Assembly: GCA_020722815.1 (NCBI GenBank)
Contig: DYKB01000046.1
Location: 1 to 54,862 of the forward strand
Source: Caldithrix sp.
GTDB taxonomy: Bacteria; Zhuqueibacterota; Zhuqueibacteria; Thermofontimicrobiales; Sulfurfontimicrobiaceae
Direction of reading: 5' to 3'
Length of the DNA stretch: 54,862 nucleotides
Shown: piece after piece, positions 37,009 through 43,662 of the stretch
How the letters are laid out: each line of letters begins with the position of its first letter
Numbering within the stretch: position 1 is the first letter of the stretch
Notes under the pieces: model-generated
Databases searched by the model: none
What the model saw: the letters and a program-made list of their open reading frames with translations, nothing else
Told to the model about the DNA's origin: nothing
Made by a program: the position numbers and the translations under genes

Positions 37009-37093
37009 TTAAAAACGATTTTGAGAGAAATCCGCCAAAAATTCTTCAGGTGCATAAATTGGAATGGTGGAATCCTTGAAGCACTTTATTCAT
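37009..37093 (-). pseudogene. Remnant of a PIN-type toxin with internal deletion
   Basis: An ATG at 37093 overlaps the antitoxin stop as ATGA and reads MNKV, the usual beginning of many PIN-domain toxins. Immediately after, in another frame, comes a tail reading FKDSTIPIYAPEEFLADF and a stop at 37009-37011, which fits the C-terminal end of a PIN protein. The whole catalytic middle is missing. The toxin is therefore dead and the antitoxin upstream is orphaned. Confidence 0.5.
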
Positions 37094-37338
37094 TGATATT
37101 TTTCCTCCAGAAAGTTCGAATACTCCTCTCGCCAATTATCATCGACTGAATTTTTTAAGAATCCACGCCATTTTTTGGAAAATTCCGCAAAACTTTTTTT
37201 TCGGGAGTGTATCTTTGTAGCAGGAGCTTCTTTTGGAATGATAAAAATAGTAATTTCATGATTGACCAGATCCTTAATTTCGGGGATTTTAATCACCCCA
37301 TCCTCATGAACAGATGTTTCAAATTTATAGGCTTGCAT
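37090..37338 (-). CDS. Small antitoxin-like protein, toxin partner deleted
   Basis: 82 residues behind an AGAGG ribosome site. The opening MQAYKFETSVHEDGVIKIPE is typical of small antitoxins paired with PIN-domain toxins: a beta-strand dimerisation region, then a charged helical tail (FAEFSKKWRGFLKNS) that wraps the toxin. Its stop overlaps the start of the toxin remnant. A promoter with TTGAAA, 17 nt and TATATT lies upstream (37385-37413). It may still be expressed without a toxin. Confidence 0.6.
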   Translation of the reverse strand: MQAYKFETSVHEDGVIKIPEIKDLVNHEITIFIIPKEAPATKIHSRKKSFAEFSKKWRGFLKNSVDDNWREEYSNFLEEKYQ

Positions 37339-37384
37339 AAAAGACCTCTATTCAATTGAAGTAATTTTTATAATCGTATAATGT

Positions 37385-37413
37385 AATATATACAAATGTG
37401 AAATAAATTTCAA
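37385..37413 (-). promoter_or_regulatory. Sigma-70-like promoter of the antitoxin-like gene
   Basis: TTGAAA and TATATT on the minus strand, 17 nt apart, about 50 nt before the start codon at 37338. Confidence 0.5.
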
Positions 37414-37462
37414 GTAAAATTAAAGGTTAGATTCGAAAGGTTAATTAAAATTTACACGTGTT

Positions 37463-37640
37463 TTAAGAAGGAATTTGATAAAAATCGGTGGTTGCGGAAC
37501 CAACCAATTTAACCATCCCCTGCATAAACAGGGTACCAACAAAATCCAGTGCATCCTGACCAAATTGGGTTTTGATTTCACGGAGTGTTTTCTGGCCATT
37601 TAATTCATCCAGAATCGATTTTGCTTCCGGGACGAAAGGG
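37463..37640 (-). pseudogene. C-terminal gene fragment, helix-rich (winged-helix-like)
   Basis: About 58 codons are open from the base after the hicA stop to a TAA at 37463-37465. They read AKSILDELNGQKTLREIK and then FVGTLFMQGMVKLVGS, a compact helical, PqqD- or winged-helix-like tail. There is no start codon or ribosome site and the upstream part is absent, because the hicBA genes abut it directly. It is probably the tail of a gene cut off when the toxin-antitoxin cassette arrived. The exact family is uncertain. Confidence 0.5.
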
Positions 37641-37641
37641 G

Positions 37642-37860
37642 TTACAATAATTTTAAAAATTCATCTATTGTCAATCCTGCTTGTTCAATGATACTAATAA
37701 TAGTACCTTTCTTTAAATCTTTATGATGAATGGGAACTGTTACACGAAGATTATCCTTTTTAAAAATTTTATGACTTCAGCGTTGTCTGGGCTCAATAAA
37801 TCCAATTTGATGTAGTACTTTTATAATATCATGACTTTTAAGCGCAGGCAACCTGCTCAT
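37642..37860 (-). pseudogene. hicA: HicA toxin gene with nonsense codon
   Basis: The frame starts at the ATG at 37860, inside the last codons of hicB, and spells MSRLPALKSHDIIKVLHQIG followed by FIEPRQR. TGA at 37777-37779 (codon 28) replaces the Gly of the conserved R-Q-x-G-S-H motif; GGA to TGA is a single change. Beyond it the frame stays open and fully HicA-like (SHKIFKKDNLRVTVPIHHKD, then LKKGTIISIIEQAGLTIDEF) to the true stop at 37642. The mRNA-cleaving toxin needs the His right after the stop, so it is inactive. Confidence 0.85.
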
Positions 37861-38080
37861 ACGAGGCTTCCAATTCGACGATTAGATGATTCTCCTCCGG
37901 AATTGGTAATCCATCATCCTGCAAACTTTCCAGATAAAGCGTAATTGCCTCTTTTATATTCACCATAGCATCGTCATAAGTATCACCTTCGGAAACACAA
38001 CCCGGTAAAGCGGGCACTGTGACGGTATAGCCACCTTCTTCCTGCGGTTCAAAAAGAGCTTTGTAATACATTTTCCGCAT
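37838..38080 (-). CDS. hicB: HicB family antitoxin
   Basis: 80 residues from the ATG at 38080, with AGGA about 8 nt upstream. The HicB fold is clear: YYKALFEPQEEGGYTVTVPA, then LPGCVSEGDTYDDAMVNIKE and AITLYLESLQDDGLPIP. This partial RNase H-like domain binds and blocks HicA. It lies upstream of and overlaps hicA, which is broken, so the antitoxin survives alone. A weak promoter (TTGATA, 18 nt, TATTAT, 38118-38147) is present upstream. No extra DNA-binding helix follows the core. Confidence 0.88.
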   Translation of the reverse strand: MRKMYYKALFEPQEEGGYTVTVPALPGCVSEGDTYDDAMVNIKEAITLYLESLQDDGLPIPEENHLIVELEASYEQVACA

Positions 38081-38226
38081 GATATGATCCTCATTTATAT
38101 TTATTCACTATTCATGTATAATATATTAATTAAAAATCAAATATCAAGCGAAATAAAATGATGGAAATTAAGGCCAGACCTCTGCCAATCGACCAGGCAT
38201 GAATTGCCTACGATCAACTACTTAAT

Positions 38227-38385
38227 TTATGTCCTCCCCCTCAAAACCGCCAGCGCCGCCGCAATCTCCGTTCCCTTGGCTTCGATAATATTCAGCAGTT
38301 CCTCTGGCGTACGTATATCTATTTCAGGCTTTTTATGGGGATTGATGGCTTTTAAATCGTACACCACTTCTTCGAATACAAGTCA
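38227..38385 (-). pseudogene. C-terminal gene fragment, possibly of a DNA methyltransferase
   Basis: About 50 open codons read VVYDLKAINPHKKPEID, then IRTPEELLNIIEAKG and EIAAALAVLRGRT, with a stop at 38227-38229 and a TGA closing the frame upstream. The pattern recalls C-terminal ends of N-6 DNA methylase-type restriction subunits, but this is a memory-based guess. No start is present; it is clearly a tail of something larger. Confidence 0.35.
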
Positions 38386-38441
38386 CTTCCTGAAACACTT
38401 ACAAATGATTTTTTTTTGTTATTTTGATTGATTAAAAAAAT

Positions 38442-38468
38442 AATGCCTCAGAAAAATTCTGAGGCATT
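38442..38468. terminator. Intrinsic terminator after the LamG protein gene
   Basis: AATGCCTCAGAA and its exact complement with a 3-nt loop. On the minus strand a run of seven T follows one base later. It lies 25 nt beyond the stop of the LamG protein gene. Confidence 0.85.
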
Positions 38469-38493
38469 TAAATTAATTTATTTTAAATAGAAA

Positions 38494-40905
38494 TCACTTT
38501 GCCAGGATCATCTTCCTGATTTCCTGAAAATTTCCCGCCGAAAGTGAATAAAAATAGACGCCACTGGGTACGCTCACACCCTGACTATTTTTGCCATCCC
38601 AATTAATTTCATACATCCCTGATGGTTTTTCTTCATCGAGTAATAGCCGCACTTCTTCACCCAGCATGTTGTAAACGGCTAATTTTACGTGATTTGCTTG
38701 CGGAAGTGATATTTTAATTGAAGTCGATGGATTAAATGGATTGGGATAATTTTGGGAAAGTTCAAATTGCATCACTGTTTCATATTCTCCATCAACGGCA
38801 GTATCAATGAATCGGTCAGAATACAAATTTTGAATCTCAGAATCTGGAATCACAAAGTTGTAAATCCGAATATCATCGATGATACCGTTACAAAAAGCAG
38901 CCGGATCGGTTGGCCGATCGGATTGGACACCAATGACAAGATCAACATCGGCGGCCATATCGCCACTTGCATCGGTTTTATTCTGACCCCGCAATTTTCC
39001 ATCAACATAAATTTTTAAAGTATCCTGATGCCGTTGTCCCATTATAAAATGCCATTTATTATCAAAAATATTGAAATCACCACCGCTGGTTCTCAACTCA
39101 CCAGCACCGGCCCGTACATTAAAACACACTTTTCCATCTGCTTGAGTTTCAATCAGCCAACCTTTATCAGAAGTCCGCAGATATTTATTCACCAACACCT
39201 GCCCATGTGTCGTTGGCTGCAATTTTGCCCACAGACAAATCGTCATATCATGGCTAATTTGAAGACTTGAGCCGTTACCGCCAGTAATATAATCACCATT
39301 TCCATTAAACGCATAGGCTTTGGAATCTATACCCCATCGATCAGGCGCCAAAGTTGCTCCATGAACCGTACCATGATTACTATTCCCACTGGAATCACCC
39401 GCATTACCGGTAAACGGATAATATGCGGCCAATCCACCTGAAACACTAACAGAAGCCGTCCCTTTTATGGTACTTCCTTTTTCGGTTGCCATCACCGTAA
39501 AATTACCCAGAATTGTTGCGGTGTAGTTTCCACCTTTTGTAATTTCGCCGCCATTGGTTGACCAGTCGGGATTAATGGTAACATTATTTTTATAAGCATC
39601 AAAACCTTTTGCCGAAAATTGCTGTTTTTCACCAGGGCTTAAATTGACTTTATCGGGCATCACGATAATTTGTGTTAATGCACCTGGCGTCACCAGTGCG
39701 GTTGCGGTTCCATTTACCGGACTGCCTGAAACCGACACGTTAATTGTCTGATTGCCCGCTTTTTCAGCTACATATAATCCTGTGGCACTCATGGTTCCGC
39801 CGGTAGCCGTCCAGTGCGGGGTGATAACCACTTCATTATGATACGCATCGAAACCTTTGACGGTGAATTGTTGCTGCTGCCCTGCTTTTAACGATACGCT
39901 TGCTGGTGTGACTTCAAGCGAAGCTAATTCGCCTGGTATCAGATGTACCATGGCCGTATCGGCTTTGTCTAAATCACTTGCCATAACGTTGTAGTCACCA
40001 ACTACCGTTGCACTAAAAAGACCGGTACTCGAAATGGTCCCGCCAGTTGCCGTCCAGGTAGGATTGATGGTCATGGGATTCCCATGATTATCGTAGCCGG
40101 TGGCGGTGAATTGTTGTTGAATTCCGGCTTGAAGACTAACCTCAGAAGGAATTACTTCAATCCGAGCTAATGAAATGGGAACATAATGATAAAGTTCAGA
40201 AATTTCACTCTCACTTATGGCTCGATTATAAATAAAAACATCATCAATCAAACCATTTGCAAAAGTAGCCGGATCAGTTGGTCGATCAGATTGTACTCCA
40301 ATTCGAAGATCTACAGAACCAGAAATACTACCTGAATGATTGGTATCATTTTGGCCTCTTAAGTTTCCATCTACATAAATTTTAATTACATCTCCAACAC
40401 GTTGACCTACTAAAAAATGCCACGAATTGTCAAAAATACTATAATTGCCACCACTCGTAAAAAACGTTCCCCCACCTGACCGAACATTAAATTGAACGAT
40501 TCCACTGGTACTTGTTTCAATAAGCCAGCCACGATCTGCACTTAAATAATATTTATTTATAACAACCTGACCATGAGAAGTCGGTTGCAATTTTGCCCAG
40601 GCGCAAACGGTAATATTTCCGGAAATCTGTAAAGTTGAACCGTTTCCACAACTAATATTATTCCCACCGCCATTGAATGAATAAGCATTCAGTGGTTTAC
40701 CAAATCTATCAGTAGTTAAACTAGCTCCATTTACAGTCCCATTATTTCCATTTCCACTTTCATCGTTCGCATTTCCATTAAAAGGATAATAAGCCACCAA
40801 CCCATTTGTTGGAATTCCTGCCAGTAGAATACTGTTGTCTCCAATTCCCAGAAAGAGAAAAAGCATTAAAAATAACACAATCAAGCTAAAACACATCTGT
40901 TTCAT
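38494..40905 (-). CDS. Secreted LamG/Big2-repeat surface protein with sorting domain
   Basis: 803 residues, GGAGG 6 nt before the ATG. Signal peptide about 1-30. A first LamG/concanavalin A-like domain (about 35-245; AYYPFNGNANDESGNGNNGT to GLIDDVFIYNRAIS) is followed by three Big2-like Ig domains of about 82 residues each (about 252-490), each with the pattern VSLxAGxQQQFT and TATGGT. A second LamG copy (about 492-700) is closely similar to the first. The end is a type IX sorting domain (NYPNPFNPSTS near 718, then GVYFYSLSAGNF). It is a probable cell-surface adhesin or glycan-binding protein; no catalytic residues are seen. Confidence 0.9.
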   Translation of the reverse strand: MKQMCFSLIVLFLMLFLFLGIGDNSILLAGIPTNGLVAYYPFNGNANDESGNGNNGTVNGASLTTDRFGKPLNAYSFNGGGNNISCGNGSTLQISGNITVCAWAKLQPTSHGQVVINKYYLSADRGWLIETSTSGIVQFNVRSGGGTFFTSGGNYSIFDNSWHFLVGQRVGDVIKIYVDGNLRGQNDTNHSGSISGSVDLRIGVQSDRPTDPATFANGLIDDVFIYNRAISESEISELYHYVPISLARIEVIPSEVSLQAGIQQQFTATGYDNHGNPMTINPTWTATGGTISSTGLFSATVVGDYNVMASDLDKADTAMVHLIPGELASLEVTPASVSLKAGQQQQFTVKGFDAYHNEVVITPHWTATGGTMSATGLYVAEKAGNQTINVSVSGSPVNGTATALVTPGALTQIIVMPDKVNLSPGEKQQFSAKGFDAYKNNVTINPDWSTNGGEITKGGNYTATILGNFTVMATEKGSTIKGTASVSVSGGLAAYYPFTGNAGDSSGNSNHGTVHGATLAPDRWGIDSKAYAFNGNGDYITGGNGSSLQISHDMTICLWAKLQPTTHGQVLVNKYLRTSDKGWLIETQADGKVCFNVRAGAGELRTSGGDFNIFDNKWHFIMGQRHQDTLKIYVDGKLRGQNKTDASGDMAADVDLVIGVQSDRPTDPAAFCNGIIDDIRIYNFVIPDSEIQNLYSDRFIDTAVDGEYETVMQFELSQNYPNPFNPSTSIKISLPQANHVKLAVYNMLGEEVRLLLDEEKPSGMYEINWDGKNSQGVSVPSGVYFYSLSAGNFQEIRKMILAK

Positions 40906-41431
40906 AAAATACCTCCATGTTCATTTTTCATTATTCTGATTCCATGAATAAAATATCAGTAAAATATTTAAATAATTATATCGAGTTGTCTTTAATATAA
41001 TTGAATGGTGGATTTTTATTAAAATTTTGCATTTGACCTACCCCAGAATAGTTTTCATTAAAATATAATAATGTTCCAATGCATATTCAAAGTAAATGCC
41101 AATTAATCTCTTATAAAAAAAAGCTACTTAATTGAATAAATTATAGACAATTAAATTACTAACAATATCTGACTAATTTACTGAATCAGGTTTCATCTTT
41201 TCAACAAATGCGGTTCGGGGAGGTTGCGGATTTGATACGAGAAGATTGCTCGGAATCGACTGTTCTTTTAGGAGGACGTGGAAGAAATCTTTATTTTCTT
41301 CATTCTTGAAAATGATGCTTTTCACATGCAACAAAGAATTTAATTGACATTTAAAAGAAAAAACAGTATTTTACATATATATTTTACCCTTTTTTTCACA
41401 TTTCTGAAAATCATTTATAACAGTTGATAAA
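40906..41431. other. AT-rich intergenic region
   Basis: No convincing gene. A plus-strand frame of 33 codons (41208-41309, MRFGEVADLIREDCSES...) has no ribosome site and may be a tail of a lost gene. The right part carries a plus-strand promoter described separately. Confidence 0.4.
41344..41372 (+). promoter_or_regulatory. Sigma-70-like promoter of small antitoxin-like gene
   Basis: TTGACA and TATTTT, 17 nt apart, about 60 nt before the start codon at 41432. Confidence 0.5.
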
Positions 41432-41674
41432 ATGAACGGTATCGAATTTGAAGCCCGGGTAAAAAATGGAATCATCAAAATTCCAGATCAATATAAGGAA
41501 CTGGAAAATGCTTCATTAAAAATTAAAATTCAATCATATCACCTTTCACCCCCAAAAAACAAGCGATTAAGGCTCAAACAACTCCTGTCAGAAATCCAGC
41601 AAAAAAATATTTTTAAATCGATCACATATCCAGAAACCTGGCAAAGGAAAGTTAGGAATGATTTTTACAATTAA
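41432..41674 (+). CDS. Orphan antitoxin-like small protein
   Basis: 80 residues. The start MNGIEFEARVKNGIIKIPDQ closely parallels small antitoxins of PIN-type pairs, with the same E-x-x-V-x-x-G-I-I-K-I-P pattern seen in the protein at 37.1-37.3 kb. A basic helical tail follows (KNKRLRLKQLLSEI). No toxin gene follows: the stop overlaps by 4 nt the end of the opposing sigma-54 regulator gene. It may be a remnant of a pair. Confidence 0.55.
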   Translation: MNGIEFEARVKNGIIKIPDQYKELENASLKIKIQSYHLSPPKNKRLRLKQLLSEIQQKNIFKSITYPETWQRKVRNDFYN

Positions 41675-43128
41675 AAGACAATGGATAGATATTGTAGAAA
41701 TTCGAAATTTTTACAATTGATTAATGAGGTATATTTCACGTTACATAGATTTTTTAATCTTTTTTCACGCCTCCCCCTTCTCAAACCCAACTTCTGCATT
41801 TTCTTCCATAAATGACTGCGCTCAATTCCCAGTATTTTGGCGGTTTCCAGAATTTTCCAGTCGGTGGTGATGAGGGTTTTCAGGATGAACTCTTTTTCAA
41901 ATTGATCGCGGGCGGCGTGTAACGTCGGGGATGCGGCTTCTTCGATATGGAGGCCATTCTTTTTGATGGCATTTTCGGCTTCGAGGTAACTAATGGTGTC
42001 GCGGTCGCTTAACACAATCAGGCGTTCGAGGATATGCCGCAGTTGACGGATATTGCCCGGCCAATCGTATTCCAATAGCACTGTTCGGGCGCCTTTTGAT
42101 AATTCCTTTGTGGGAAGTCGCTTTTCTGTGCATATTTGTCCCAGAAAATAGTCCACCAGCAGCGTAATGTCTTCCCGATGCAAACGCAGGGGCGGCACTT
42201 CAATGGTCAAAACATTGAGGCGATAATACAAATCCTCCCGAAAGTTGCCCTTTTTGAGCTCCGCTTCGAGATTTTTGTTCGTTGCTGCCAGGATTTGAAT
42301 ATCAACGGCGACAGGCTGTTCTCCGCCGACCCGGTTGACATGATTATCCTCCAGCACCCGCAAAATTTTGGCCTGCATCAGCAGACTGGTGTCGCCGATT
42401 TCATCCAAAAAGAGGGTACCACCATTGGCCTGCTCAAATTTTCCCCGATGGGTGTTTTGCGCGCCTGAAAAAGCACCTCTTTGATGACCAAAAAGTTCAC
42501 TTTCAATGAGATTTTCCGGAATCGCGGCACAATTGACCGCGATAAACGGTCCGGCCGCCCGGGGACTGTTATGGTGAATCGCCCTTGCGACCAGTTCTTT
42601 GCCAGTGCCATTCTCGCCGGTAATCAGGACGCGGCTTTGACTGGTAGCAGCTTTATCAATCAGGCGATATATTTTTTGCATGGCAGGGCTGGTTCCGACC
42701 ATTTTATAGCGTTCGCGAATTTCTTCAACCAGGCGGTTACTTTGCCGGACTAAATATAATTTGTCCACTGCATTTCGGATGGTTAAAAGCGTCCGCTGCG
42801 TTTCCAGTGGCTTTTCCAAAAAATCGTAAGCACCCAATCGTGTCGCTTCAACCGCCTGCTGAATGGTCCCTTTGCCGCTGATAATGACGACTTCGAGGTT
42901 CGGATAGCCAGTGGTGACCTGACGTAAAACCTCCATACCAGGGACACGCGGCAAGTCCAGATCAAGCAAAAGCAAATCGATATTTTGCTGCATGAGCAGA
43001 TCCAGCGCCATTTTTCCATCGGTGGCCTCAAGCGCCGTATAACCTGCATCGCTGAGAATTTCGCGTAAACTTTCACGCACGTATATATCATCATCAATGA
43101 TTAAAATCGTTGCATTTTTGAATCCCAT
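41671..43128 (-). CDS. NtrC-type sigma-54-dependent response regulator
   Basis: 485 residues, AGGAAA ribosome site. Receiver domain (1-125) with acidic pair D12/D13, phospho-acceptor D56 and K106. AAA+ domain with Walker A GENGTGKE (171-178), sigma-54 contact loop GAFSGA (218-223, Ser instead of the usual Thr) and Walker B GGTLFLDEIGD (236-246). A Fis-type helix-turn-helix follows near 435-460 (ILETAKILGIERSHLWKKMQ). About 25 extra residues (NLCNVKYTSLINCK...) trail after the normal end, suggesting loss of the original stop. It activates sigma-54 promoters on phosphorylation, very likely by the histidine kinase gene upstream. No -24/-12 site was found nearby. Confidence 0.93.
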   Translation of the reverse strand: MGFKNATILIIDDDIYVRESLREILSDAGYTALEATDGKMALDLLMQQNIDLLLLDLDLPRVPGMEVLRQVTTGYPNLEVVIISGKGTIQQAVEATRLGAYDFLEKPLETQRTLLTIRNAVDKLYLVRQSNRLVEEIRERYKMVGTSPAMQKIYRLIDKAATSQSRVLITGENGTGKELVARAIHHNSPRAAGPFIAVNCAAIPENLIESELFGHQRGAFSGAQNTHRGKFEQANGGTLFLDEIGDTSLLMQAKILRVLEDNHVNRVGGEQPVAVDIQILAATNKNLEAELKKGNFREDLYYRLNVLTIEVPPLRLHREDITLLVDYFLGQICTEKRLPTKELSKGARTVLLEYDWPGNIRQLRHILERLIVLSDRDTISYLEAENAIKKNGLHIEEAASPTLHAARDQFEKEFILKTLITTDWKILETAKILGIERSHLWKKMQKLGLRRGRREKRLKNLCNVKYTSLINCKNFEFLQYLSIVF

Positions 43129-43391
43129 GGGTTTCCTTTTTTCAATATGATTTGTTGATATTTTTTATCAAAATACATAGCACATGCAATTAGAGCTGTC
43201 TTAAACTTGACCAAAAATTTTTCTTTTTAACAAGGCATTACATTTCTGTTATAAATTGCAATTCCTGCGCCAAAAAGTGGCATTAGAATTTAAGATGGTT
43301 CCGGAAGAAGGTGGTTTATCATGACGAAATCCTTTAAAATGAAAGAGTTGCTTTATTGCTAACAGGTGCAGAATTTTTTCAGACAGGTGCC

Positions 43392-43562
43392 AATTAGTGT
43401 CTATCCGAAAAGATATCCAGATCTACCATTGCGAGGAACGTTTTTGGTGACGAAGCAATCGCCTGCCGTTTAAAAAGAGGGGGATTGCAAGCCTAAAAAA
43501 CAGAATTCGGCAAAAAACGCCTTTCAATGACAGAATTTGGCATTTTCGGACAGTTGCTAATT
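43392..43562. repeat. MITE-like inverted-repeat element, copy 2 (171 bp, diverged)
   Basis: The ends AATTAG...CCGAAAA and TTTTCGG...CTAATT are imperfect inverted repeats. Inside are ATTGCGAGGAACGTTTTTGG and GACGAAGCAATC, shared with the element at 11443-11585, and the matching complements. It is more diverged and longer than copy 1. Confidence 0.65.
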
Positions 43563-43582
43563 AAAGTCTGTCTAAAACTGTA

Positions 43583-43634
43583 GGACAAATTGTTAATTTG
43601 TCCGAACGAAGACCAGGCAAATTGGCAATTTGCC
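43583..43634. repeat. Two GGACAAATT-type palindromes in tandem
   Basis: 43583-43603 is a perfect palindrome of GGACAAATT around GTT. 43616-43634 is GGCAAATT around GGC. Both match the palindrome at 6956-6976. Confidence 0.55.
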
Positions 43635-43662
43635 CTACAAAAAAAGTGTATCCAGATCGATA

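Larger units (their letters stand above)
43129..43662. other. Intergenic region between regulator and kinase, filled with repeats
   Basis: It contains a second copy of the 143-bp-type palindromic element (43392-43562) and two GGACAAATT-type palindromes (43583-43634). No gene could be recognised in the remainder. The repeats separate two genes that would normally be adjacent. Confidence 0.6.
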
